DNA of 64,000 bases from Siderastrea siderea (lineage: Eukaryota; Cnidaria; Anthozoa; Scleractinia; Rhizangiidae). This document shows positions 12,201-25,986 of this stretch, piece after piece. Under the pieces are notes generated by a model. The model was not told where the DNA came from. It worked only from the letters and a program-made list of their open reading frames with translations, and made no database searches. The first letter of the stretch is position 1; each line of letters begins with the position of its first letter. The stretch covers positions 6,102,552 through 6,166,551 of the forward strand of contig OZ034966.1 in NCBI GenBank assembly GCA_964030785.1. Reading direction: 5' to 3'. A program made the position numbers and the translations under genes.

Positions 12201-15200
12201 ACAAGCTTTGCTTTCTTTATCGTGTGATCATAAATAAACAGGCGCCCGGCTTAAAACTGGAATTCTGGTGTTATCAGCTTGTCACACTTTACTGACTCAC
12301 ACCGCAATACAATGCTTAATTACCATGGCTTACGCCGTATTGTTTATGGAGGTGGAGTTATGAATCATTAGAACACTCGCGGGAAGTTTAAAAGCGGTCA
12401 AATCAACTCCCGTGGGGGGCTCTGTGTGACGTATTTGCATGTAAGTTCAGTTTTGCGGGAGTTGGTCTCAGAAAAGCTGAAATCGATAATACTTCTAACC
12501 GTCAGATTTGCACGAAAACTCGGCAAGTGATTCTTTAAATGTCAAGCATAAATAACCATATGAACGCTAACTTGCTTACGTCTTATTTGCCGAGATTTTC
12601 AATCTAAAAGTGTCGGTCCCATACAGACGGAGCGAGAAAATAGCCACATTTGAGGTCGAAATCGATAATGCTTCCCAAACAGCTACACACCTAAAACGAG
12701 TCGCATTTGCTTTATTAACATCCCTTCTACAAACGCCATATGAATACTAACTAGTAAACTTAACCGTTTTCCCATAAAATAAGAACTTCCGAGTGGTACT
12801 GACCGGTTTTGCCCAACTTTCTTTGTTATTTTGTGTACTTTCGCTAATGAGCTTTCAAATGTTCTCGCGAGAAAAGGCGTAAAAGTCCCGGATGTGTCGC
12901 GGCATTCTGGGCGATGAAGATTTATTTTGTTATCATTGTTTGTTTATCATGGTTATGCGATCACATCTTTATACACCTTGGGTGAACCTATTAATTGGGT
13001 TCCTCTCATTTTTAGTTTTGCTGCATTTATTACAAAATCTGCAATCCTCCGCGGTTTCGGAGCACGCTAACGAAACGGGGCATCTTCCTATTTGGAAAGA
13101 AGTTAAGTTTATTGATCGTGACCCTCACTGGTACACACGTAGGGTCAAAGAGGCTATCCATATAAGACTTCATAATAATAACGTCAATAGAGATAGTGGA
13201 ATCGAAATTGCTGAAGCTTGGATACCTACGATCAGAAAGCACAACAGCCGATCAACCACAAAGCAGACCTGTGAGGGAACAATATCTAATAGTCGGAATA
13301 ATAATGAGGATCGAAATGCACCAATAGCAGTGAACCAACATGCTACAAATAGCGACACGTAAACAATCGACCTCATCGCCTGATGAAGACTACCAGTACT
13401 GCAGTCGAAACGTCGCGATCAACAACTCAAAGCGATTCCATCGTGAGACAAACGAATAAACGTTCATCTTGCCTATCTTACACCACGATGAACAATAAAC
13501 ACATCTTTAATGACATAATCTGCTCTACTTAATGGTCCTTACTTACCCTAATCTTCATTGACTTGATATTTCCCGGAGTGTCGATAACAAAATGGGCCCT
13601 TCCCTCATCGTTAGTTGTGTCTTCAAAATTGACATCATCGATTCTATTCGAATCTTTGGTGATTTTAATTTCACTTCCCGTAGTAGTTGTTCCCGTAGCT
13701 GAGATGGAAACTGGAATTCCACGAGCAGGTTTTTTGCTTGGGTACAATAAATCAACCTGATGGATGCAACAGAAAGGTCATTCTTTTCAACAAATATTTC
13801 TTTGTTCTCTTGTTTGTTTGTTTGTTTTTGTTTTCTTTGTCGTTGTTTTTCATGTTGTTGTTACTGGTGTTGTTGCAGTCTTTGCTCTGCTGCCGTTGTT
13901 GTTGCACGTTGCTGTTGATGGTCTGTTGATGGAGTGTTTTCAATTTTTTTATGCTTTAACCAAAATATGGTTTTCGTTCTTTAAAATGCCTCCGTCTGGT
14001 TACAGCTACAATGGTTCCCTGAAGGAATTAAATGACTTCTCCCCAAAACGATACGTCTTCCATCGAATTTAAAGAAGCAAAAATTAATTCTACAACCACG
14101 ATTTTAAGTTAGGAATGTCATCCTGCAATGCAGAAAACATTCTGAATTAAGGGTTGTATCAGGGAGACTGTTTCAACAGAAAAAAGAACAAAGACATTTT
14201 ATTTTATTTGGACACGGGTATTGGAAACCGCAGAGGCAGATTAGTTTTACTTAAACATGTCTGTCTCATACCTTGACTATAAAAGGCAAAGCTGGTTTAA
14301 AGTACTCAGCAGTTGCTTGGTATTCAATCCTAAAAGGCGATTTGACAAAGTAAATTCCGTTATCGATTGCGCTCTCTTTTTTCCCAGAGGTTTTCTCAAT
14401 CACATCAGCCTCGATCTGAAGACGCCGTCCATCCGGGAACCATGGAAGGCCAGGAACTTTCTTGATTTCATCAACAGTAATAACGAAATCGGTTTTTCCA
14501 TCCTTCAACTAAAGAAGAAGAATTGATCTCAATGTAAAACGAACCTTTATTTTTATTTCATTGGACTTAGTCCTATTTGCAAACATTGGCGTACGATCAT
14601 CCTAAAGTTACAAAAAACAAATAATCTACAAATAACAAAGAAGCCGAACATCGCGACCTGGCCTAATATTACACTACAAATTGCATGGTAAGAAAAAGGA
14701 AAGTGCAACTGTTATTTACACGAACAAAAGAGATTCGAAGGTGGGAGGAGAAGAAGTGTCAACCATCACGACTCAATCCTCCAGTTTTGAATAAAAATGC
14801 AAGGCGTTTCATTTTCCGCCGTTTTTTGACAAGAACTAACTTTGAATAAAATCCTAAATGGGGTCATCTTGATCGTCATTTGGATGGTGTCACTAGCCCT
14901 CAGCAGCGTCATGACTCCTAATATACACTTTACTTAACAAAACACATAACAGGCTATCTCCGAAAGGAGAAACAAGAAAAACCCAAGGAGGACCACCACC
15001 GTCACTTCTTTGTACTACAGTAGGGAGTATGAGCTTACTTGTACGTCAGTGGGCTAAGGAGAAATTTTCAATTTTCCTTTGCACAAATTCGGGCTTGGAA
15101 ATCAAAAGTTTTAGTTTTCCTTAGAGCTTTTGACATTAGCATAGAATTGATTTATATACATGTTATTTACGTACCTGTTGAGACGACTGTTTCACTGAAA

Positions 15201-18200
15201 TAGCTTTGATGTGTTTTCCTATCATCGACAACTTAACAAGGGCCAAACCGTCTACTGGTTTTCCATAAGTGTATCTGCTCAAATCGAGGATACATGTCAT
15301 TAGTTCGTATAGAAAATTAATTTTAAGATACAATATTAGTATTAACTCTTCTAATCAGCACAAGCATCGCTAAGAACGCATAGAAGTTTAAGGTTCAGGG
15401 TTTAAACTCTCATCAGCAGGTCTCTCTATATAGAGAGACCTGCTGATGACAGGAGATATATCTTTCTTATTTGGCCCAGGCTTATAGACTGTTCATGCAG
15501 TGATTATAAGCAAAAAAAAAATGCAAACCTGGCTCCAACTGAGAAGGCAACGACCTTTGCATTGGGGAGTACGTATTTCGGTCCTGATATGCTGACGGAG
15601 AACTTTGGAAGCACTACAAAAAAAGAAGCCAACAACAACAACAACGTTTAAAAGAAGGTCTTACTTAGCATCACTACACCTTCCTGACATAAAAGCAACT
15701 CTTTATAGTAAATTACAATAAGGTCAGAAGTTGATTAAACAACTTACTATTAATACAGCTTGCCAACTGTGTGTAATGCAGCATGTGCTCTAAAAAACGC
15801 TTAGCATATTTGAAAATCCCACTTGCCAGTTTAGTAAGAAACAAACGTGAAACAGTTAAATTCGGATCCCACAAAGGCTTACCCATTTAGTTTCAGTTTA
15901 GAGAACTATGGACTTTCAACCCCAGTTTAATAACCCAGCACCCTAGCCCCTATAGACCAATAGGCCTCCTTCAGCCTCCACCGACCTCAGTGCATGTCTT
16001 GCCCTTTGGATGTAAGTCGAAGTTCGGGTAATTTGGTCAAGAATTTGTGGAGTGGACTAAAGAGAATAAAATATGTTCACTAAATGTTCCCCTTTTTGAA
16101 TATTGTACTGCATTTCAATCATGAAACACATCTTTGTAACATACGGAAGCTTCAAAGGGACATTGAACTTTATGAAAAATGGGAGTTTTTCTTTTAGAAA
16201 ATGGAAGTTGAAGTTTGTAAAAATGGAAGTTTGTTTTTTGAAAAATGGAAGTTGAAGTTGTGAAAATGGAAGTTTGTATTTTGAAAAATGGAAGTTGAAG
16301 TTGTAAAAATGGAAGTTTGTCTTTTGAAAAATGGAAGTTGAAGTTGTGAAAAGGGAAGTTTGTTACTTGAAAAATGGAAGTTGAAGTTGTAAAAATGGAA
16401 GTTTTTTTTAGGAAATGGAAGTTGAAGTTTGTAAAAATGGAAGTTAGTTTTTTGAAAAATGGAAGTTGAAGTTGTAAAAAAGAAAGTTTGTTTTTTGAAA
16501 AATGGAGGTTAAAGTTGTGAAAATGGAAGTTTGTTTTTTGAAAAATGGAAGTTGAAGTTGTGAAAATGGAAGTTTGTTTTTTTGAAAAATGGAAGTTGAA
16601 GTTGTAAAAAGGGAAGTTTGTTTGACCTATCCCATGAACCAATACGGGTCTCATAGATCCTTATGATGTTCAAAATGGATTCCAAACTCTTGTTTGCTTC
16701 CCTTGTACTTTTACACAGTGTAATTGCCTTAGGTGTCCTACCACCGTACATTCCTTCCGTGAGTGTTAACTTTGAAACAACCTCTCGTATCCTTTGAAGA
16801 GGCAATGCGGCGAGTCTGAGGCAAATTAAGAGTTATTTGTAACTTCAGTTGGCCTGGTTTCTAAGACGTTAAATATCTCAGAAATAATTCGACAGTGGAG
16901 CAACTGGGCGAGAACTGAGCAAATCAGGAAATTAGGTAAGGGGCCAGTACACAAAAGTATGGTTGAGAGCTCGGCTTTTTGTGTCGCTGATTATAAAGGT
17001 CTCGTGATTATAGGAATTAAGTCTGGCGAACACATCAATCCACAACATACCGCTCACGTAAGCAGGTCATTGCGGCGGTCATTGCTCCTGTGTCGATTTA
17101 TATCTGTGATATTTAACGTATTAGAAACCACGCCAACTGAAGATACAAATAACTCTTACTTCGCTTCAGACTCGCTGCATTGTCTCTTCAAAGGTGAGAG
17201 GTTTTTTCAAAGTTAACACTCAAGGAAGGACTGTATGGTGGTAAGACACCTTTGGAGAAGGCAATTATAGTGAACAAAAGTAAAAGGGAAGCAAACGAGA
17301 GTTTGGAATCCATTCTGAACATCATAACGATCTATGAAACCGTATTGGTTCATGGGATAGGTCAAACAAACTTCCATTTTCACAACAACTTCCATTTAAA
17401 AAAAACATACTTCCATTTTTACAACTTCAACTTCCATTTTTCAAAACACAAACTTCCATTTTTACAACTTCGACTTCCATTTTTCAAAAAACAAACTTCC
17501 ATTCTTACAACTTCAACTTCCATTTTTCAAAAAACAAACTTCCATTTTTACAACTTCAACTTCCATTTTTCAAAAAACAAACTTCCATTTTCACAACTTC
17601 AACTTAAATTTTCTAAAAAAAAAACTTCCATTTTTCATAAAGTTCAATGTCCCTTTGAAGCTTCTGTAGTAACACACGGATAATTAATATTTAAAAACTG
17701 GTTAACAAAAGTTTATTAATGAACATTAATATATGAAATTCATATATTAATGTTCATTTATTCTCCATCTACGGGATAAATACGAACTCTCAATTTGCGG
17801 GAGAGCTCCCAGTTGGCTTGATAGCTCAGTTGGTTAGAACGCTGCACCGGTATCGCAGAGGTCATGGGTTCGATTCCTGTTCAAGCCTGAATTTTTTCAG
17901 GTTTCTTCTTTTCAACCGCTTAGGTTGAAACACCTTCACTGCGATGATCTTCACATAATGCTAAAAGTTTATTAGTGCCACTATACGGAAAATGGCGTTT
18001 TAGTAGAACAATTAAGGATCAATTAAGGATCAAATGAGGATCAACCGCCAAAATTTTGCTAACATATTTTTTTTCCTTCTAAATTTTGACTGAATTGAAA
18101 GTGGGCAAACATCTTTGGGACCTCCCAGGTTAATCACCTGCACTTTTCGCCAGTACCCGCGAATATGAACTTCAGAAATTTTGGGAAATCTCTAAAAACA

Positions 18201-21200
18201 GCGCCAGAAAAAAAGGGTCCTTTCTAAAGATAACTGATGTCAACCTCTTTCCCTGGGTATGGGCGAGGTTTACTGATGTCTACACAATCTTAAATATGAA
18301 ATTTCTCTATCCGTTTTACACAAGCGGTGTTCCAACGAAAATTGAAATGTCGCATTGGAACGCTATCAGAAAAATATACATCTTATCCTTGCGAGCTAAC
18401 ATTTTCATTCCTACCATATTCTTTGACTTCAAATTTCACTGAGGTATTCTGGGAATTCTGTATGAAAGAAATCATTTAAGTTAGTATTACTACTTTTGAG
18501 TCACGAACTTTATCTTTGCTAATAAAAAAAAGTAAATAGACGGTTATATATGTTTATTTCATTGTTTGTCTTAGTTACCTTATGGCCATGAAATGCCAAG
18601 ATAGTCCAGTTACCAATTAAAGCAAATTCACTGAGCCCAAATATCTTGGTAATGAAACCTGAAGAAGAAAACAATATTATCAGGTAGTCCATTCTAATAT
18701 CATCGTCTGCCTAACTGTAGTCGTAAAGTAAATGATTGTAGGAGTGGTTCACTGACATTTCAACAACTTTTTAAATTTAAATGGAAGGCCGTGCCAGTCG
18801 CTTTCCATGTTGTCATGCCGTGTACCCTTTTCGTTTCGTCCGTACGTATATACAATTTAAAATTCATTTGGCGCAGACCTTGGTTGAACACTGTTCTCCT
18901 TTCTTTGTTTTGTCTGTTTTCTTCCTTCTTTTTTATTTATTTATTTTTTTTTTGTTCTTTACCGTGCTCCCTTAAGTTAACAGGTAAAGGTCTATGCCAG
19001 TCGCCCTTTTTTGGTTTTCGGGCTATGGCAAAAGACAGCTCCAGGTGCTGTTTTGGGCTTGTCTTTTCTTTTGCTACTGGCTAAGGGCACTTAGCAGTTG
19101 TCAGACTCAATCACAGTTAAAAACTTTGAATGAAATTTTATGAAGGACTTTTCACCCGCTATATCAACGTTTGTTTACTTTTAAACGCTCTTGTCCTCAA
19201 ACACCTGCCTCGTTGATATTAGAAAGCATAAAAAAACGGAAGTTTCAAATTGACCATTCATTTTGAAAAAAAAAGATATTTACATTTGTTACTTCACTTT
19301 AAGTTTTGTAAGCTGACCCTATGCCGTTTGAAGTATACATAAGAATGTAAAATTAAAAAGAGGAAAACCTAAATTAAATTTTCCTTTAACTTTGGTTTAT
19401 CAAGTATATAAATGTTACTGCTTTAATAAAACTTCTTGCTTTCTTACTTAGCAAGTTTTTGATGTCAATTTGGAGTTTTGCTTGCCCCTTTACTGATCAT
19501 CTTAATTGACAGAAGGAAAATTTATTAGACGCAGTCAAACGTCGATGACAAGAAACGAGACATCAGTTTCTTTTTTTTCAGAGAGATACGACCTTAACTT
19601 GAGTCATAAGACCAGCGAACGAATTCGTGATCGACAGAGGCGTTGAATTGTGCTTCAAAGAAATAATTTAGTTATTAATTTTCTTTTCTTTTATTGTATT
19701 TTTAAGTTGAGCGAAAATTCAAGAGTTTTTTCGTAGAAGCGATCAAGAATTCATTCTTCATTTGGCCCAGATTCGGGAGCAGTCCGCTAAGGAAAAGCCA
19801 TTTCAGGTCCCAAACGTAAGTGTATCTACGCATCTCTACATCTGCGGACAGACTCAGACCCACTGAAAACTTTTCACTTTAGATAGCTCTAGAAATTCAA
19901 CACCATGGAGGAAGCTGGAGACTTTTATTCGACGCAGGTCGTCAATTGTGTTCTCAACGGTTTCTTATCTAGCACTGCCATCATGTTGAACATTGTCACG
20001 ATCCACGCGGTAAGAAAAACGCCATCCTTACCAAAGGTTTTGAAAACATTGCTACTGAGCCTGACTCTTTCTGATCTGGCCGTTGGTTTACTGGTAAAAA
20101 CATCATTCATCGTAAGGCTGGTCATGCAGTCTCAACAAAACACCAAAAGCAATCCAAAATATAACGTCACCCTTCGAATTATCGGCTTTTTCAACGTCGG
20201 CGAAAATTTATTTTTGTACGTAACGGTCTTTGGGGTTGTGGCCTTAAGTGCGGACAGATTCCTAGCCGTTCGCCTTCATCTCAGATACCAGGAACTTGTG
20301 ACTCCTGACCGAGTCTCTGCTGTGGTCATCTCAAGATCGGTGTTCAGTGCATTTCTTTCGGCACTTATGCAGTGAATGGCAAGGAATCATTTTTTTTTTC
20401 ACCGTGCTAACAATTTTTACCATTGTTGAGTTTGCTTGTCTCATAATTATAACAATTCTTTGTGCGAACTTATATACGGCTGTTCGACACCACACAAACC
20501 AAATTCAAGCTTTGCAAGTACAACAAGTAACACAGAATGGTGAAATGGTGGCGAATGGAAGGCTGAGAAAATCTGCCGTAGGTGCTTTATTCATTTATCT
20601 CGTGTTTCTGGTTTGTTACTTGCCACATCTCTGTATCAAGGTTGTTGCAATAATCTTTGGCCATGGTACAGCTACAAAACATTTGCTCGTTTACACTTGG
20701 ACACTTGTGTTTTTCCATTCATCTTTAAATCCCCTAATTTACAGCTGGAAAATGAGAAACATTAGACATACTATAATGGGCATTTTTTGCCTTGTCAAAA
20801 CTACTGAAAGTTTTCATAAAAACTCAGATTGTCTTCAGAATTTCACAGTTGCACCTGAAAAATTATTTCGAGGCCAAATGTTCATTGTTCGGACAACCTT
20901 TCAACCTCGGGCATAATCTCCGATATACCGGTCGCCGGAGGAGGTTTATTTACCTAATACACTTTTCCCGTCTCTAAAGAAGCTACGTATTTTATTTTCA
21001 TAAGATGTCGTTACCCTCGGATGGCGCATTCTCTTGGCCTTGCTCCAGCTATCTTTAATTTGTTTCCTTTGCTTTATTATTTTTGTTTGTTTGTTTGTTT
21101 GTTTCCTTAAGATATTCAAATTCTACCATAGAAATTTACCCTGCTAGCAGAAGTTTTTCATCTTTTTGACCTGTTTGTGTTTCGTAGTCTATCCCGGTTA

Positions 21201-23746
21201 CCACGATACTTGAGCAGCATGCGTCGTCGTTACTATGGAGATCGGCTAACTTGAAACGCGTGATCGGCTCTGATTAAGTATATGATACCCTACCTGTCAG
21301 TCAAACTCAGACAGCTTAGCGCAGGAAAGAACATTGCGCGGCGGACTAAAGAAGGTCGTCGTGCAACAGGTTAAAAGTTATAATTCAAATTACGTTCTGT
21401 CGGGGGACTGGAAAAAGCATTTTGGTCTTACCAGCTGACGATGTATTTAAAAAACAACAGCGATTGTCTTTTCGGCCTTACCATTGGCCAGTGGCACAAA
21501 TCTCCTAGCAACGGCCCAAGCGATTCCCACCCAAAGGTTTCAGGGCGGCCTTAGAAGGTTTTCTAGTTAGCTGCATAGAACTGGGAGTCGACTGACAAAC
21601 CTCAAAGAATTTGGAACTAGAGACTGTGCATACTCAACAGACGCAAGTGTCGTTTCTCGGGAGTTAAAGAAACGTTCAGCAGGAAAAACAGCTGCGAATA
21701 GTCTACGAAACACAAAGGACAAAACGATGAAAAAACCTCTGCTAGCATGGCATACTGAGAAATTTGGAGCAACATTAACAACTAATTAAGAAAGCCTTCC
21801 ATCATTTTTGGTTCGGAAAGTTGATCTTCTGATATGGTGACTTTTAACGTTTTTATACTTCATAAAGACGCATACGTATAATCCGTCTCGTAGTTCGTCT
21901 CGTGTAAAGACGGGCACAAGACGGATTATCTGTTCATCAGAATAGTCCGTATTCCAAAACAAACTACAGCCTAAAGTTCGTCTTGCCGGATAATCTGTCT
22001 TGTAACCATCTTTATACGAGATGAACTACCCTACCCATTACCGGAAGTACTAAACATAAAGTTTAGTACCCAAGCTCTGCCCGGACGGATTCTTTAGCAT
22101 AAAAAGGGCCAATATGTTAAGCAGGTAATGAGAGAAGTTGATTTCAGCGTCCATGGCTTTTGTCGTAAGAATGAGGTAATCAATGCACTCTATTATTTCC
22201 ATAGCTTTCATTTTTAGTTTAGCTTTTTGCAAGACCTCGTGTTTTCCTCACCAGTTTCGGTAGTTAAATCCTTCCATCTCTGTACCACAACACCTTGCGG
22301 GTTCTGAGACAAAAAAGTGGCCAATCACTTTTTGAAGGCTTCAAAGGCAATAACATTTGGACTTAGCTGACCTATCCTATCATTGAACAGAAAATTCCAG
22401 TATGCACTTGTGTTCAGAGATCTCCTACACTCCAGGGCCCGGTCGCTAAAAGCTTAAACCCAGCAGTTTCATTCATACTTTTCATATGCGAATAACCCAG
22501 TAGTAGCGTCAATTTTGAATTGACTTTTATAGTTCAGCGATGTCGAGTCCTGTAAGATATTTTCCTTCTACACTGTTAAGGCCGGCACACACTAGGGGAC
22601 GCGTAGCAGGGACATGTTGCAGGGACATGTTGCAACGACAGTTTTCCTAGTGTGCCATCCCCGTTGTAGCGAAAAAGTTCTGTTGTGGGGACAGAATTTT
22701 GTCCCCGCAACATGTTACATGAAATTCAGCTAGTTTGAATTCGTGTGTCATGAAGCCGGGACAAAATGACCCCAATTTTCACTGTCGCATCCCGTGGCCC
22801 CGCTACATGTCGCCACAAAATGTCCCCTAGTGTGTGGCGGCCTTTACTTTTGTCGCTCTAAAATGAGACAAAAATAGACACTGGATAACTTTTAAGCCAT
22901 GGTTAACATGAATCGGCCTTAAAACAACCGGGTACAGTTGTCGACGCGTCATTCCTTAACAACAGAATTTTACTTTCAAGGACTTTCATTTTAGAGTAAC
23001 AGCTGGTTTCAGAACATCTGCTATACTCTAGAGACCAGGAAATTCATGAGTTCGAGTCCAATAAAGTTCGACCTAAGTAATAAACAAAGTATTTACGTTA
23101 ACGTTTAATTTCTACTTAGTTTTTTGATATTTAATTGTTTAAAGAATTTTTCGTACCTTGACAACCACCGTCACCTAGTAAGAAAAGAAAAGAGACAGTG
23201 AAATAGTTTGATTTCTCATTTTCAATGAGTCCATATTTCCGTCAATTAGTAATAGCAATCGGATGTAGGCTTACACTGTCGATATTACTGACCTTTTTCG
23301 CCTTAGCCGGTTTGAGATCAAATCCAAGAGGCATGATCCTAATTTTTACTGAAGAGAAAACAAATTTTCAAGATCTTTCGCACTAAAATAATTTTTATGT
23401 CTAGGGCAATAGTTTATATTAAACAGCAAATCTAACAGGCCTGTTTTCATTAAAGAACCTATAACGAGTCGTAAAGAACCCTTACAGTGACCTAGTTAAC
23501 TGTACAGGCGATATGGTTTTCAATGGGCCGTCTGCACTTTAAACCAGTTTGATATTGAGGCAAATCTGAATCAGAAAAGGAAAATTGAATGCAATCGGAT
23601 ACAAAAGCAAAAGCATTATTATGATTCACTTTGTAAGAAAAAACGCTTAAAGGAACACTAATCACACTTTCGCACATTGAAAACTCTGAGGAAACAATTA
23701 TGTTTTTGTCACAATAGATAATCGCTTCATGTAAATAAACGTAAAC

Positions 23747-23778
<32 letters not shown>

Positions 23779-25954
23779 GATGATGACGATGATGATGATA
23801 ATGATGATGATGATGATGAGATGATGATGATGATGATGATGATAATGATGATGATGATGATGATGGGGTGTTAATGATGATGATGATGATGATGTCATGT
23901 TTTTCACTGTCACCTTTGGTATACTCCAGGCTTCCACTCTGTTGTGGAGTGTAAATAGGTTTATCTGTCTGTAGAAGAACGATGCCATCGAGGAAACTGA
24001 CAAGGACTTTCACCTCTTTTTGAATAATTAAGTCAGTGTTGTTAGTCTTGGCAACCAAGTAGGCATGTCGATTGGTGGCCATGTCGTCTTCATCGCTAAT
24101 ATCGACGGGAAAATCATTAGGATCCAACTGTTTCAGTTACAAGAAGAAGAAGAAGAAGAAGAAGAAGAAGATAACGTTCAGTAACAAAGCAAGCTATTAA
24201 TTAGGTTGTTAGGTATTTTTGCAAAGGTTATGGCTATGGGGAAAACGTAGATCTTAGGTAGCGTCGCTTACGAGCCGAGGTGGCCCACACGAGCCGGTTT
24301 CTATAGTATGAAGCAACTGAAGCTACTCCCTCCTGGACGGGTTGCTAGTCCATCGCAGGGTTACCCCCAGCAGTATGTCGCCGGCACCCATTTTATAGCC
24401 CTGGGTGGAGAGAGACAATTTAGGGTAAAGTTTCTTGTCTAAGGAAACAATGCGATGGCAGGGACTGAGCGTCGAACCACCGACCTTCAGATCTGAAGTC
24501 CAATGCGCAAACACTACACCACCGCGTCCCCAGAGAAAAGTAGCAATCTTAACAAGAATTATTGGAATCCAAAAAGAAAATTGTGGGCAACCATGCTTTC
24601 TTTGGCGATAATTAAGCAATCATAACTTTGAAGAAGCTTCAAAATGCAAAGAATGTATGGCAATTTCTTTCCAAATTTAAGCTCAATTATCAGTGTGTCG
24701 TTATGCATGTGGACAGTTCACAAACATAAAATCACAGCAATTGTTACATTATCTTACCTTGAGTCTCAGCAAGCCCGGTTTCTCTGTTGAGATAAAAAAA
24801 AGATGTCTTGAACTTATGCGTATATCATAAAAGAGAGGACGACGTACGTATCAAAAGTAGGAAACGCGATTCAAATAAATTTTCTCTGTGAACTTGTTAA
24901 CATGCCGTGATGTAAAGAGGAATTAAGCTGAGGGGAACCCTAGTGTTAGGATTACCCTAGAAAAAGTGTTGTTAATCTAGCACTCCCTTGCGTTGTTCAT
25001 TTTTTCCGGTGTTGTATTCTTAGCTGTCGTATTAAGAAGACGGCAAAAGTTTCTCAGGCGCTAGGGTTAACCCACCTGCGTGTTTTTGAACCTTGCTATA
25101 AAGTCTGCATTTAAATTGTTTGCTAATTGAAAATTTAACTGTAAACCTCTAAAGCCAGATCGCGTGAACTGTAATGAATAAGAAGCGCTTCACACTTGCG
25201 TAGTCCTTGGATAACAGAGTAAACCTGGCTGAAAACGCTTTCAAGTAAGTAAGTGATGAATCAGATTTAGAATTTAAAAAAATGCTAACAAAGATATGGA
25301 TGGTAGCAGACTGGTTATAATTAATTCACTACTACTGAAGACAACCGCTGTACATTTAATGATTGAAACACGTCTGTCCAAAAATTTAAGGTGCCTGAAG
25401 GCAACTGATTGCATATATCCGAGAAAATAAAAGAAAACCAGTTTTGCAAAAAGATTGCTATACGAAGGCTGCTGGATATTGAGAGCACCACTTCTTCGTA
25501 AGTTGTCCGATGTAGTTCCCGGTTATAAAAAAGTTGTAGGTGTAAGTCGAGCTTGGCGACAGCTTTCCTTCGGCTGTTGCGGGATTTTGCCTTTGCAGCT
25601 TGTGCGAAAGACGATTTTCAAAGGTGGCGTTTCTCCTTTTCAGATACCCTGGCAAAGGGTGTGTTTGTAAAGCTCAGCAAAGGCGTAACTCAATCAGTTG
25701 AATGATAAATTATTATGCCACTACTATAGGATGTTTTCACTAACCGCCTGTGAAAATTCCACTGGCTGTTCTTAAGTTCCTCTGCTTGCCGGGAAACTCT
25801 TGGGCGATAATTGTTACATTCACTGGACTATCAATATTGTAGAGTATGACTGACACTGTCTCCTCTACACCAAGATGAAAAATGTTTGGCGCAGTGACGA
25901 ATATCTGAGCTTTGCTGTAGAGAAAAAATAACGATTTCATTGGTTTATCATCAG

Positions 25955-25986
<32 letters not shown>

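Noticed and set aside
13529..14072. Plus-strand ORFs overlapping 13563-14072
   Set aside because: They lie opposite C3 exon 14 and its intron and encode low-complexity Phe/Leu/Val runs; they are shadows.
16115..16805. Long minus-strand ORFs rich in FHFHNFNFHFSK repeats
   Set aside because: Direct translation of the 43-bp minisatellite; the same pattern appears from the inverted arm at 17252-17683.
17815..17887. Functional tRNA-Thr(GGT) gene
   Set aside because: The cloverleaf is nearly complete, but the GGT anticodon is not expected in nuclear tRNAs, and the sequence continues into a body shared with another copy, so it is a SINE head.
23492..23900. Poly-Ser/His/Ile extension of the C3 exon 4 frame
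   Set aside because: Intron sequence; the GAT microsatellite keeps the frame open by chance, and C3 continues in exon 5 at 23348.
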